A DNA stretch of 64,000 nucleotides from Alteriqipengyuania flavescens (lineage in GTDB: Bacteria; Pseudomonadota; Alphaproteobacteria; Sphingomonadales; Sphingomonadaceae), in the NCBI RefSeq assembly GCF_030406725.1, contig NZ_CP129107.1, positions 1,364,001 to 1,428,000 of the forward strand, given 5' to 3'. The position numbers and the translations under genes were made by a program. This document shows, piece by piece, positions 15,102-23,803 of this stretch (positions within the stretch are counted from its first letter, which is position 1; every line of letters begins with the position of its first letter). A model generated the notes under the pieces. That model ran no database searches. It was not told the origin of the DNA and saw nothing but the letters and a program-made list of their open reading frames with translations.

Positions 15102-15809
15102 ATGGGCGACATGGCTGCCCCGCGCAATATCGTGATCCTGACCGGTGCCGGAATCAGCGCGGAGAGCGGCATCGACACGTTCCGCGCCGAGGGCGGCCTG
15201 TGGGAACAGCACCGGATCGAGGATGTCGCGACCCCGGAAGGCTTCGAACGCGACCCGGACCTGGTGCTCAATTTCTACGACATGCGCCGCGCCGCGCTGG
15301 CGACGGTTGCGCCCAATCCGGCGCATGAAGCGCTCGCCCGACTGGACGCCGAATTCGATGGCGAGCTGCTGATCGTCACGCAGAATGTCGACGACCTGCA
15401 CGAGCGCGCGGGTGCCCGCCGCGTGCTGCACATGCACGGGGAGCTGAAGAGCGCCCTGTGCCGGATCTGCGAACGCCGCACGCCGTTCGAGGGCACGATG
15501 CGTCAGCGGCCCGCCTGCCCGATGTGCGAATCGCGCAGCCTGCGCCCCGATGTCGTCTGGTTCGGGGAGATGCCGTACGAGATGGACCGCATCTACGCCG
15601 CGCTGCGCGCTGCCGACCTGTTCGTCAGCATCGGCACCAGCGGCGCGGTCTACCCTGCGGCAGGCTTCGTACGCGATGCGCGCGAAATGGGTGCGCATAC
15701 ACTGGAATTAAACCTCGAACGCAGCGAGGGCTCCCACTGGTTCCACGAATCGCGACAGGGCCGGGCCGGCGAGCTGGTGCCGGCTTGGGTGGAGGAAATA
15801 TTGCGATGA
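15102..15809 (+). CDS. cobB: NAD-dependent protein deacylase (sirtuin, class III)
   Basis: 235 residues. GAGISAESGIDTFR (15-28) binds NAD, TQNVDDLH (93-100) and His112 in HMHGEL are catalytic, and four cysteines (120, 123, 139, 142) form the structural zinc site. Y59 and R62 in NFYDMRR are the Tyr-x-x-Arg pair that marks class III sirtuins, which prefer succinyl/malonyl-lysine as well as acetyl-lysine. The ATG at 15102 was chosen over an in-frame ATG at 15075 that would overlap the dapB start. It is translationally coupled to the next gene (ATGA). Confidence 0.92.
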   Translation: MGDMAAPRNIVILTGAGISAESGIDTFRAEGGLWEQHRIEDVATPEGFERDPDLVLNFYDMRRAALATVAPNPAHEALARLDAEFDGELLIVTQNVDDLHERAGARRVLHMHGELKSALCRICERRTPFEGTMRQRPACPMCESRSLRPDVVWFGEMPYEMDRIYAALRAADLFVSIGTSGAVYPAAGFVRDAREMGAHTLELNLERSEGSHWFHESRQGRAGELVPAWVEEILR

Positions 15810-16144
15810 GCGAGCACCAGGGCAGTTGCCATTGCGGGGCCATCCGCCTGACGCTGCGGGACCAACCGGAGGAAGCGGGCGATTGCGACTGTTCGCTGTG
15901 CCGCCGCACGGGCGGGCTCTGGCACTATTGCTCGCCCTCACTTGTCACAGTGGAAGGCGATGCGGAGGGCTACGTTCAGGGTGATTGCATGATCACCACG
16001 TGGCATTGCGGCATGTGCGGATGCACGACGCACTGGACGTCCATCGATTTGGAATACGACCGGATGGGCGTCAATCTGAGGATGTTCAATCCGTCGTTAT
16101 GGCAGGACCTGCCGCGCCGCTTCATCGACGGGGCAAGCTTCTAG
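15806..16144 (+). CDS. GFA/CENP-V-domain zinc protein
   Basis: 112 residues with the cysteine pattern of the glutathione-dependent formaldehyde-activating (Gfa) fold: GSCHCGAIRL, then GDCDCSLCRRTGG and WHCGMCGCTTHW. These bind two zinc ions. Most family members have no proven enzyme activity, so formaldehyde handling should not be assumed. It overlaps the sirtuin stop by 4 bases and converges with the moeB-like gene, sharing its last 4 bases. Confidence 0.85.
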   Translation: MSEHQGSCHCGAIRLTLRDQPEEAGDCDCSLCRRTGGLWHYCSPSLVTVEGDAEGYVQGDCMITTWHCGMCGCTTHWTSIDLEYDRMGVNLRMFNPSLWQDLPRRFIDGASF

Positions 16145-16929
16145 CCCGGAGTGCCGCACCCCTTGCAGGCGGGGTCCTTCGCGATTGCAAAGTTGCGCAT
16201 GTCGCCCTTCAGGCCGTCCATGAGGAAGACCCGGCCCCAGTCGGGCGCGCCGAGGGTGGCGTGGCCGGCCAGCAGCACGCGGATAGACTGCAGCGCGCCG
16301 AACGTGCCTGCCCAGCCGACCATGGCGCCCAGCATGCCGTCGTCCGCGCAGGTGTCGCAGTCGTCGGTGTCGAAGGCATCGCCCACAAAGCAGCGGTAGC
16401 ACGCCTGACCTTCGAGATGCCCTGCGAAGGCGCCCACCTGCCCCTGGAAGCGCCCGACGGCGACGCTCATCAGCGGCACACCGCCACGCACGCAGGCATC
16501 GGAGACGGCAAGCCGGGTGGCGAAATTGTCCGTCCCGTCGAGCACGAGGTCGTGGCCTTGCAGCAACGTGTTCGCATTGCCCGCATCGATCCGTGCGTCG
16601 TGCACGGCGACGTCGATCGCGGCATCGAAATTGGCGAGCCAGCGGCGGGCGGACACGGCCTTGCCGTGGCTGATGTCGCGCTGCGCATAGATGGTCTGGC
16701 GCTGGAGGTTGGACAGCTCCACGTCGCCATCGTCGATCACCGTCAGGGCGCCGATCCCGGCTGCGGCGAGATATTGCAGCGCCGGACTGCCGATGCCGCC
16801 CAGCCCGACGATGGCGACGCGCTTCCCCGCCAGCGCCGCCTGCCCCGCACCGCCGATTTCGGGCACGATGATCTGGCGCTGGAAGCGCTCGATGCGGGCC
16901 GGGGTAAGCGGGACTGGTGTCAGGGCCAT
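16141..16929 (-). CDS. MoeB/ThiF-family sulfur-carrier adenylyltransferase
   Basis: 262 residues. The nucleotide site GLGGIGSPALQYLAAAGIG (42-60), DGTDN (131-135) and zinc cysteines C177/C180 and C255/C258 are all present. C194 in DTCADDGMLGAMVG aligns with the conserved catalytic-loop Cys. Such enzymes adenylate the C-terminal Gly of MoaD or ThiS for molybdopterin or thiamine synthesis. There is no rhodanese domain, and no moa or thi gene is nearby, so the partner cannot be assigned. It lies 62 bases downstream of dnaA on the same strand. Confidence 0.88.
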   Translation of the reverse strand: MALTPVPLTPARIERFQRQIIVPEIGGAGQAALAGKRVAIVGLGGIGSPALQYLAAAGIGALTVIDDGDVELSNLQRQTIYAQRDISHGKAVSARRWLANFDAAIDVAVHDARIDAGNANTLLQGHDLVLDGTDNFATRLAVSDACVRGGVPLMSVAVGRFQGQVGAFAGHLEGQACYRCFVGDAFDTDDCDTCADDGMLGAMVGWAGTFGALQSIRVLLAGHATLGAPDWGRVFLMDGLKGDMRNFAIAKDPACKGCGTPG

Positions 16930-16967
16930 GGGTAAGCCTGTTGGCAGGCTGTGGATGGCCTGTCGAT

Positions 16968-16990
16968 AGTCCCCGTAGCTGCGGGGGACC
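16968..16990 (-). terminator. Hairpin after dnaA
   Basis: Inverted repeat gtcccc ... ggggac (16968-16989), extended by a GC stem with one bulge, directly after the dnaA stop on the minus strand. There is no T-run, so its role as terminator or mRNA 3' end is uncertain. Confidence 0.35.
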
Positions 16991-18403
16991 CTAGCTTTCG
17001 AGCTGGCGGAGCAGGCTGCGCACGTCGCCGTCCATGTCAGCGTCGCGTTCGCGCAGGTCCTCGATCAGGCGCACCGCGTGGATCACGGTGGAATGATCGC
17101 GCCCGCCGAACTTGCGCCCGATCTCCGGATAGGAGCGCGGGGTGAGCACCTTGGCGAGGTACATCGCGACCTGTCGCGGGCGAACCACGGCGCGGGCGCG
17201 GCGCTTGCTCGACATCTCGCTGCGGTCGATACGGTAGAACTGGCACACGGTGCGCTGGATCTCGTCGATCGTGATCCGCTTGCGGTTGGCCGACAGGATA
17301 TCGGTCAGCTGCTCTTCGGCGAGGTTGAGCGAGACTTCCTGACCCGTCAGCTGGGCATAGGCGATCAGCTTGTTGAGCCCGCCGACCAGTTCGCGGACAT
17401 TGCGGCTGACGGTGCGGGCGAGGAACTCGATCACGTCGCCCGGCACGTCGAGCGGGGCGAACTTGGCCAGTTTGGCTTCCAGGACGGCGCGGCGCAATTC
17501 GATATCGGCCGGCTGGATGTCGGCGACGAGGCCCATGCTGAGGCGGCTGAGCAGGCGCGGCTCGACCCCGTCCAGCGCCTGCGGCGCGCGGTCGGCGGCG
17601 AAGACCAGCCGCTTGCCTTCGGCCAGCAGCGCGTCGATCGTGTAGAGCAGCTCTTCCTGTGCGCTCGCCTTGCCGATGATGAACTGGATATCGTCCACCA
17701 GCAGCAGGTCGAAACCGCGCAGCCGGGCCTTGAATTCGATCATCTGGTTTTCGCGCAGGGCCTGCACGAATTCGATCATGAAGCGTTCGGCGCTGCAGTA
17801 GAAGATGCGCGCGCGCGGATGGCTGGCGAGATAGGCGTGGCCGATGGCGTGCAGCAGGTGCGTCTTGCCCTGGCCCGTCGCGGCCTTGAGATATAGCGGC
17901 GAGAACTGCGGCTGTTCCGGCGCGGCCATGCGCTGGGCAGCGTTACAGGCGAGGATGTTGGTGCTGCCGGTGACGAAGGCGGCAAAGGTCAGCGACGGGT
18001 CGAGGCCGACCGAGCTGGTGAAGCCATCTTCCACCATGCCGCCGCCGAGCATGATCGGCGCGCCGTCGTTCGCGGCGCTGCGCTGGCCGCCGGCCTGGCC
18101 CATCGGCAGGTCGCCCAGCTGGCGCCGGCCCGGGTGGACCGCGACATTGACCTGGCGCACTTCGCCGCGCGCGATCTTCCAGGCGAGCGACAGGCGGTCG
18201 TGGAAACGGTCCTGCACCCAGTTGGCGGAGAATTCGGTCGGCAGGTAGAGATCGAGGGTGCCGGTCTCCTTGCAGAACTTGCCGAGGCGGATCGGTTTGA
18301 TCCACTGGCTGTGCAGCTGGTGGCCCAGGTCCTTGCGCAGGCCCTGGCTTATGTCCGCCCAGTCTGCGGCGAGATCGATGGCTTCCTTTTCCTCATTGGT
18401 CAT
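16991..18403 (-). CDS. dnaA: Chromosomal replication initiator DnaA
   Basis: About 470 residues. N-terminal domain I starts ADWADISQGLRKDLGHQLHS, followed by a linker, then the AAA+ domain with Walker A (ATGQGKTH), Walker B (LLLVDDIQFI) and a sensor region, and C-terminal domain IV with the DnaA-box signature FGGRDHSTVIHAVRLI. It melts oriC and regulates its own and other genes. The ATG at 18403 gives an N-terminus like related alphaproteobacterial DnaAs; ATGs at 18457/18466 are possible. No DnaA-box cluster was found next to it, so oriC is probably elsewhere. Confidence 0.95.
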   Translation of the reverse strand: MTNEEKEAIDLAADWADISQGLRKDLGHQLHSQWIKPIRLGKFCKETGTLDLYLPTEFSANWVQDRFHDRLSLAWKIARGEVRQVNVAVHPGRRQLGDLPMGQAGGQRSAANDGAPIMLGGGMVEDGFTSSVGLDPSLTFAAFVTGSTNILACNAAQRMAAPEQPQFSPLYLKAATGQGKTHLLHAIGHAYLASHPRARIFYCSAERFMIEFVQALRENQMIEFKARLRGFDLLLVDDIQFIIGKASAQEELLYTIDALLAEGKRLVFAADRAPQALDGVEPRLLSRLSMGLVADIQPADIELRRAVLEAKLAKFAPLDVPGDVIEFLARTVSRNVRELVGGLNKLIAYAQLTGQEVSLNLAEEQLTDILSANRKRITIDEIQRTVCQFYRIDRSEMSSKRRARAVVRPRQVAMYLAKVLTPRSYPEIGRKFGGRDHSTVIHAVRLIEDLRERDADMDGDVRSLLRQLES

Positions 18404-18829
18404 GTCGTCTTCCGCCTGCTTTCGTACCTGGCCCGAAAGCTCGGCATGAGGTCCCATCCTGATCATTTAAGCCCCGTCTGCTTTGTTGCCGGCGCCGGTG
18501 GACACCGATGGCTGTTGTTGTCCCGTGGAGGCGAGAGTCAGCTCTCCCGACATCCGGAATCCCCCCCGATCCGGATGGGCCAATCTTGCGATCGCGATTT
18601 TCGGGTGCCGATGCCCTCTCGCCTCGACGTGAGAAGTAATAAGAAGACGCGAGCGATGCTGTCCAGTGGGCCCGCGTAACTTTTTTGAAATATACCGCCT
18701 TGACTCGGGTCTATGGCGCGGACTTGCGTTAATAGTGTGTCTAATGAGTGGTTTACGCTGATTGCCTGAGCGAATCGCGGAATCTACTGGAGTTTTCGCA
18801 GCGCACCATGCGGGCCTGCCGCGAAGACG
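18404..18829. other. Intergenic region between dnaA and rpsT
   Basis: About 0.4 kb without a convincing gene. It holds the dnaA leader and promoter area; an AT-rich stretch aacttttttgaaatata (18678-18694) is the best candidate. A second AT-rich stretch is at 18728-18755. The short inverted pair atccgga / tccggat occurs at 18552-18576. No DnaA boxes (TTATCCACA) or tRNA were recognised. Confidence 0.5.
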
Positions 18830-18857
18830 AAAAAGGCCGGCGCAAAATGCACCGGCC
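18830..18857 (-). terminator. Rho-independent terminator of rpsT
   Basis: On the minus strand ggccggtgc pairs with gcgccggcc (one wobble) around a short A/T loop and is followed by five Ts (18830-18834). It lies 64 bases beyond the rpsT stop. Confidence 0.8.
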
Positions 18858-18921
18858 CGTTTCCGTTGGCGTTCCCAATCCGTTCCGCGCCGGCCATAGC
18901 CGAGCGGCGAGAATCGGCGAA

Positions 18922-19182
18922 TCAGAGCGAAGCGACGCGCTTGCTCAGGCGGCTCATCTTGCGAGCCGCGGTGTTCTTGTGGAGCACGCCCTTGGCGACG
19001 CCGCGCGCGATTTCCGGCTGCGCGGCGCGCAGCGCTTCGGCGGCTTCCTTCTGGTCGCCGCCTTCCAGCGCCAGTTCGACCTTCTTGATGAAGGTGCGGA
19101 TGCGGCTGGTGCGCGCGGTGTTCACTTCGGCGCGGCGCTCGTTGCGACGGATGCGCTTCTTGGCTTGCGGCGTGTTGGCCAT
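18922..19182 (-). CDS. rpsT: 30S ribosomal protein S20
   Basis: 86 residues, basic and helical, beginning [20 protein letters not shown] and ending [18 protein letters not shown], the S20 signature. It binds 16S rRNA at the base of the body. It has its own promoter (19282-19310) and terminator (18830-18857), so it is monocistronic. The frame continues upstream to 19284, but MANTPQAKK is the universal start. Confidence 0.96.
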   Translation of the reverse strand: MANTPQAKKRIRRNERRAEVNTARTSRIRTFIKKVELALEGGDQKEAAEALRAAQPEIARGVAKGVLHKNTAARKMSRLSKRVASL

Positions 19183-19281
19183 ATCGTACGTTCGTTCCCT
19201 TGTCGGCCGTCCTGCCGGATCGGCCCAAAATTTCTGTCGGTCAGCAGGATGGGCAGCCTCCAGGGCCGCCGGAAAGCGCGC

Positions 19282-19310
19282 CACATAGGGCGGTGGGCGC
19301 GAATCGTCAA
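19282..19310 (-). promoter_or_regulatory. Promoter of rpsT
   Basis: Reading the minus strand, TTGACG (19310-19305) and TATGTG (19287-19282) are separated by exactly 17 bases. They lie 100-128 bases upstream of the rpsT ATG and just past the maiA stop. This is the best sigma-70 match seen in the window. Confidence 0.6.
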
Positions 19311-19326
19311 GCGCGCAGGTGCGTTC

Positions 19327-19980
19327 TCACTCCGCCGCCGGCGCATCCGGCTGGCGCGAAGGATGCGCGGCGACGAAGGCGGGATGGTCGGCGCAGCGCT
19401 CCACGATGGCGGCAAGGGTCGGGAAGGGCGCCATGTCGACACCGAAGCGCGCCGCATTATAGGCCTGCGGCACAAGGAAGCACTCGGCATAGGCCGGCGC
19501 CTCGTCGGTGAAGGCATAGGCGGTTCCGCGCGGGCTCGCCATGCGTTCCAGCGCCGCAAAGCCGAGCGCGATCCAGTGCCGCGCCCAAGCGTCGACGCCG
19601 TCCTGGTCCTGCCTGAATTCTTTCTTCACGTATTTGAGCACGCGCAGGTTCTGGATCGGGTGGATATCGGCCGCGATGGTGAGGGCGAAGGCGCGCGCCT
19701 GCGCCGCGGCCTGCGGGTCCGTGGGCAGCAGCGGCACATCGCTGCGCGTCGCCTCCAGGTAGTCGATGATCGCCATCGACTGGTGCAGCCGCACCCCGTC
19801 GATATCCAGCACCGGGATCTGCGCCTGCGGGTTGATGGCGACGAAGCCCTCGTCCAGCTGGTCGCCGGCGCGCAGGTCGATGGGCTGCTGGTCGTAACCG
19901 ACGCCCTTCAGCGCCAGCGCCAGGCGGACGCGATAGGACGCGGTGGAGCGCCAGTAGCTGTAGAGTTTGGGGGTGCTCAT
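19327..19980 (-). CDS. maiA: Maleylacetoacetate isomerase (zeta-class GST)
   Basis: 217 residues. YSYWRSTASYRVRLALALKG carries the zeta-class Ser-x-x-Ser-x-R active-site motif, followed by NPQAQIPVLDIDG and LHQSMAIIDYLE, then a helical C-terminal domain with AADIHPIQNLRVLKY. The enzyme isomerises maleylacetoacetate to fumarylacetoacetate using glutathione in tyrosine breakdown. No other homogentisate-pathway gene is in the window. It lies 10 bases after mutM on the same strand. Confidence 0.88.
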   Translation of the reverse strand: MSTPKLYSYWRSTASYRVRLALALKGVGYDQQPIDLRAGDQLDEGFVAINPQAQIPVLDIDGVRLHQSMAIIDYLEATRSDVPLLPTDPQAAAQARAFALTIAADIHPIQNLRVLKYVKKEFRQDQDGVDAWARHWIALGFAALERMASPRGTAYAFTDEAPAYAECFLVPQAYNAARFGVDMAPFPTLAAIVERCADHPAFVAAHPSRQPDAPAAE

Positions 19981-19990
19981 GGGCGTATCC

Positions 19991-20815
19991 TCATTTCTGG
20001 CATTTGGGGCAGAACCACGTGCTGCGGCCGCCCTGCACGATGCGGCGGACAATCCCGCCCAGCGTCTCATGACAGCGATGGCAGGGCGCGTCGGTGCGAC
20101 CGTAGACATCGAAGCGGGTGGCGAAATAGCCGAGGTTACCGTCGGGCTGGGCATAGTCGCGCAAGGTGCTGCCCCCGTCCGCGATCGATTCCCCCAGCAC
20201 GTCGCGAATGGCCGGGACCAGGCGGGCAAGCTGCGGTCCGGTCACCTTGCCGGCGGCCTTGCGCGGATGGATCTGCGCGCGCCACAGCGCCTCGCACACA
20301 TATATATTGCCGAGCCCGGCCACGATCCGCTGGTCGAGCAGGCACAGCTTCACCGCCTGCTTTCGCCCCCGGAAGGCAGCGCGCAGGTGCTGCGCCGAAA
20401 GCGCCTCTCCCAGCGCTTCGGGCCCCATCGCCGCGAACGGCCCCCAGCTTTCGAGCGCGGCCTCGTCGGCAAGGTCGAGCCAGCCGAAGCGGCGCGGATC
20501 GTTGAGCGCGAAGCGGTTCGTCGCGGTGTCGATGACCACATGATCGTGGCGGTCGGGCTCTGCCGGATCGATCCGCCAGCGCCCGCTCATGCCCAGGTGG
20601 AACACGACGCTGCGCGCGCGGTCGGTATGGATCAGCCCGTACTTCGCCCTGCGGCCAAGGCCCGTCACCGTCGCCCCGGTCAGCGCCTGCATCAGGTCGG
20701 GCGGGAAGGGGCGGCGCATGCCGGGCCGGTTGACGGTGACACGCTCTATCCGCGCGCCATCGAGATAGAGCGCCAGCCCGCGCACGGTCGTTTCTACCTC
20801 GGGAAGTTCAGGCAT
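19991..20815 (-). CDS. mutM: Formamidopyrimidine-DNA glycosylase
   Basis: 274 residues. The mature N-terminus PELPEVE supplies the catalytic Pro1 and Glu2; GRRAKYGLI holds the conserved Lys; VAGLGNIYVCEALW is the helix-two-turn-helix; and the C-terminal zinc finger is C-x2-C-x16-C-x2-C (CHRC ... CPKC). It removes 8-oxoguanine and cleaves the strand. It diverges from ubiE with 57 bases between. Confidence 0.95.
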   Translation of the reverse strand: MPELPEVETTVRGLALYLDGARIERVTVNRPGMRRPFPPDLMQALTGATVTGLGRRAKYGLIHTDRARSVVFHLGMSGRWRIDPAEPDRHDHVVIDTATNRFALNDPRRFGWLDLADEAALESWGPFAAMGPEALGEALSAQHLRAAFRGRKQAVKLCLLDQRIVAGLGNIYVCEALWRAQIHPRKAAGKVTGPQLARLVPAIRDVLGESIADGGSTLRDYAQPDGNLGYFATRFDVYGRTDAPCHRCHETLGGIVRRIVQGGRSTWFCPKCQK

Positions 20816-20872
20816 GGCCCAAGCCCGTAACAGCCTTTGCGCAAGTCAGAAACTCCCCTAAGGCCCCTTCCC

Positions 20873-21616
20873 ATGAACGACACGATGAACGACCGGGTTT
20901 CCTTCGGCTATGAAGAGGTCAGCGCGGAAGAAAAGACCGCGCGGGTCGGCGGCGTCTTTTCCAGTGTGGCGACCAGCTACGACGTGATGAACGACGTGAT
21001 GTCGGGCGGGATGCACCGCTTGTGGAAGGACCGCTTCGTCAAGCGGGTCAAGCCGCAGCCGGGCGAGGCGATCCTCGACATGGCGGGCGGCACCGGCGAC
21101 ATCGCCTTCCGCATGGCGGCGCGCGGCGCGGACGTGACGGTGGCGGACATCAACCAGGACATGCTCGACGTCGGCGTCGAACGCGCGATGGAGCGCGGGA
21201 TAGACGGCCTCGTCTGGAGCCGCCAGAACGCGGAGGAACTTGCCTATCCCGACGCGTGTTTCGATGTCTACACCATCGTGTTCGGCATCAGGAACGTGAC
21301 GCATATCGGCCGCGCGCTGGGCGAGGCCTACCGTGTCCTCAAGCGGGGCGGGCGCTTCTTCTGCATGGAATTCTCGACCACCGAATGGCCCGGCTTCCGC
21401 GAAATCTACGACGTCTATTCGCACAAGGTGATGCCGCAGATGGGCCGCGTGATCGCCAAGGACGAGGACAGCTATCGCTATCTCGCCGAATCCATCCGCC
21501 GCTTCCCGCGGATGGGCGAATTCGAAGCGATGATCCGCCGTGCGGGTTTCGAGCAGACGAAGGTCGAGGCGATCCTGGGCGGGGCGGTTGCGATCCACTC
21601 CGGGTGGAAAATCTGA
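20873..21616 (+). CDS. ubiE: Ubiquinone/menaquinone C-methyltransferase UbiE
   Basis: 247 residues. The SAM-binding motif ILDMAGGTGDIAFRMA and the UbiE signatures YDVMNDVMSGGMHRLWKD and RVLKRGGRFFCMEFS are present, as is the NVTHIGRALGEAYR segment. It methylates the quinone ring during ubiquinone synthesis. The ATG at 20873 (MNDTMNDRVSFGYEEV) is preferred; the frame opens at 20837 without family support. It is followed 4 bases later by ubiB. Confidence 0.94.
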   Translation: MNDTMNDRVSFGYEEVSAEEKTARVGGVFSSVATSYDVMNDVMSGGMHRLWKDRFVKRVKPQPGEAILDMAGGTGDIAFRMAARGADVTVADINQDMLDVGVERAMERGIDGLVWSRQNAEELAYPDACFDVYTIVFGIRNVTHIGRALGEAYRVLKRGGRFFCMEFSTTEWPGFREIYDVYSHKVMPQMGRVIAKDEDSYRYLAESIRRFPRMGEFEAMIRRAGFEQTKVEAILGGAVAIHSGWKI

Positions 21617-21620
21617 TCGC

Positions 21621-23177
21621 ATGACCGCGCCGCGCACGCATATCTGGCGGCTCCTGAAGTGGGGCCGGACCGCGGCGAAGCATGGTGCGTTGCGGGGTAT
21701 CGAGCGCGATCCCAACACGCCGCCGCCGGTGCGCCGGATGGTGCGCATCGCGCGCTTCGGGACGATCCAGCCTGCCGTGCCGGACTATGCCGGCGCATTC
21801 CAGGATATCGGCCCGGCCGCAATCAAGCTCGGCCAGTCGCTCGCGACGCGGCCAGACCTTGTGGGCGAGGAAGCGGCGCAGAACCTGCTCAGCCTGCAGG
21901 ACGACCTGCCGCCAGTGCCGTTCAGCGCCATTTGCGCCGAAATAGAGCGCAGCTTCGCCGCGCCGTGGAGCGACTATTTCGCCAGCATCGAGGAAGAGCC
22001 GGTCGGCTCCGCCTCCATCGCGCAGGTGCACAAGGCGGTGACGACCGACGGGCGCACCGTCGCCGTCAAGGTGCTGCGCCCCGGCGTGCGCGAGCGGTTC
22101 GCCCGCGATATCGCGACCTATGAATGGGCTGCGGCCCACCTGGAAGCGCTGGGCGGGGAAGCGGCTCGCCTGCGCCCGCGCCTCACCATCGCCAATTTCA
22201 AGCGCTGGTCAAACACCGAGCTGGACCTGCGCCGCGAAGCCGCCGCCGCCAGCGAATTGGCGCAGGCGATGCGCGGTTACGAAGGTTACCGCGTGCCCGA
22301 TATCGATTGGGACCGCACCAACGGCCGGGTGATGACGGTCGAATGGATCGACGGGATCAAGATCAGCCGGCGCGACGACCTTCGCGCAGCCGGGCACGAC
22401 CTTGAGGAACTGTCCGAGCGGCTGGTGCTCGCTTTCCTGACCCAGGCGATCGACAGTGGTTTCTTTCATGCGGACATGCACCAGGGGAACCTGTTCGTGG
22501 AAGCGGACGGAACCATTGCGGCGATCGATTTCGGCATCATGGGCCGGATCGACCGGCAGGCGCGGCAGTGGCTCGCCGAAATCCTCTACGGCCTCACCAC
22601 CGGCAATTACCGCCGCGTCGCCGAAATCCATTTCGAGGCGCAATACGTCCCCTCGCACCATTCGGTCGACGAATTCGCCACCGCCCTGCGCGCCGTGGGC
22701 GAACCGATGCGCGGCAAGCCGGTAAGCGAGCTGTCGGTCGGCCAGATGCTCGACGGGCTGTTCGCCATCACCCGCGATTTCGATATGCAGACCCAGCCGC
22801 ACCTGCTGCTGCTCCAGAAGACGATGGTGATGGTCGAAGGTATCGCCACCCAGCTCAATCCTCAAATCAATATGTGGGACGTTTCCGCGCCCTATGTGCG
22901 CAGCTGGATCCGCGACGAGCTGGGGCCGGAGGCCGCTGTTGCCGATGCGCTGAAGGAAAATGTCTCCACCCTGCTACGTTTGCCGGACCTGGTGCGCCGG
23001 GTCGAAGAACGCTTCCCCCCGCGCGGCGGCGCGCCGGAGCCTGCACCGCTGCCCGAAATCGAGCTGATGTGGGAGCGCCGCCAGCGCGAAGGCAAGTCGG
23101 CCTGGGGCTATCTCCTCGCCGGGCTGGTGGGGGCTGGCGTCACCGCCGCCGCCACCGCGCTCGGCTGGATATTCTAG
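21621..23177 (+). CDS. ubiB: UbiB-family atypical kinase/ATPase for ubiquinone synthesis
   Basis: 518 residues. Family motifs: AAIKLGQSLATRPDL (the KxGQ element), PVGSASIAQVHKA (Ala-rich loop replacing the kinase P-loop), VAVKVLRPG, FHADMHQGNLF and AIDFGIMG (catalytic loop and DFG equivalent). Two C-terminal hydrophobic helices (YLLAGLVGAGVTAAATALGW) anchor it. It supports the ubiquinone pathway, probably by ATP-driven lipid handling rather than protein phosphorylation. It directly follows ubiE and converges with the DUF4345 gene, sharing 4 bases. Confidence 0.94.
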   Translation: MTAPRTHIWRLLKWGRTAAKHGALRGIERDPNTPPPVRRMVRIARFGTIQPAVPDYAGAFQDIGPAAIKLGQSLATRPDLVGEEAAQNLLSLQDDLPPVPFSAICAEIERSFAAPWSDYFASIEEEPVGSASIAQVHKAVTTDGRTVAVKVLRPGVRERFARDIATYEWAAAHLEALGGEAARLRPRLTIANFKRWSNTELDLRREAAAASELAQAMRGYEGYRVPDIDWDRTNGRVMTVEWIDGIKISRRDDLRAAGHDLEELSERLVLAFLTQAIDSGFFHADMHQGNLFVEADGTIAAIDFGIMGRIDRQARQWLAEILYGLTTGNYRRVAEIHFEAQYVPSHHSVDEFATALRAVGEPMRGKPVSELSVGQMLDGLFAITRDFDMQTQPHLLLLQKTMVMVEGIATQLNPQINMWDVSAPYVRSWIRDELGPEAAVADALKENVSTLLRLPDLVRRVEERFPPRGGAPEPAPLPEIELMWERRQREGKSAWGYLLAGLVGAGVTAAATALGWIF

Positions 23178-23572
23178 CCCCTGATTTCGGCTAGGTCGCG
23201 GTGCGGCAGCACGCGGCTGCCGACCAGGCACAGGGTCGTCGTCACCGCCTCCACCAGCATCGGCAGCCAGAAACCTTCCACCGTGCCGTCTGCGACCATG
23301 CTGACGATGCGCCCCAGCAAGGCGATGGCGAACAGCGCAGCCGGCACCAGCAGCACGTCGCCGTTGCGGCGCCATCCGCCCCAGATCATGGAGCTGCCTG
23401 CCACCACGAAAAAGGCGGTCATGTCGGCGCGCAGCGCGGCAAGCCCGGCGGCGTCGGCGGCTTCCAGCCCGAAGCTGACGGCGCTCACCGCCGGGTTGAG
23501 CAGGAAGCCGATGCCCATCAGCGCGAAAAACAGGCCGCCTGCGACCAGAACGAACCTCAAGATCAAATTCAT
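23174..23572 (-). CDS. DUF4345-type small membrane protein
   Basis: 132 residues with four transmembrane helices. It begins MNLILRFVLVAGGLFFALMG, then FLLNPAVSAVSFGLEA, MTAFFVVAGSSMIWGGWRRN and a final helix pair. The layout (first helix, NP-x-x-x-FG segment, GL..LRA-DM-AF, GW) fits DUF4345. Function unknown. The start at 23572 was preferred over 23662 because the longer version places Arg-rich residues before the first helix. Confidence 0.65.
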   Translation of the reverse strand: MNLILRFVLVAGGLFFALMGIGFLLNPAVSAVSFGLEAADAAGLAALRADMTAFFVVAGSSMIWGGWRRNGDVLLVPAALFAIALLGRIVSMVADGTVEGFWLPMLVEAVTTTLCLVGSRVLPHRDLAEIRG

Positions 23573-23803
23573 CGCGCGCCATCTCCCCCGGTTTGCACGT
23601 ACCGACGCGCCAACACCTGCGCGCGTTAAGCCCGTGATGAAAGCAATATTTAACCACCGCAAGGCAGGGCTGGTCTGGAAGCTTGGGTGCGGCTAGACAT
23701 GAAACATGGTTAACGCCGCGGATATAGGGGATCCATCGATGATCGCTGACAGTGCGCCCCGCCGCAACGGCGATGTTCGCGCCTGCAACAAGGTGCGCGG
23801 CTG

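Noticed and set aside
16950-16958. tgtggatgg as a DnaA box between moeB-like gene and dnaA
   Set aside because: Only 7 of 9 bases match the consensus and it stands alone.
183-18694. Near-identical 17-mers gcgtaactttttggaaa (before rpmJ) and gcgtaacttttttgaaa (before dnaA)
   Set aside because: One mismatch over 17 bases is expected by chance in 64 kb, and the orientation relative to the genes differs.
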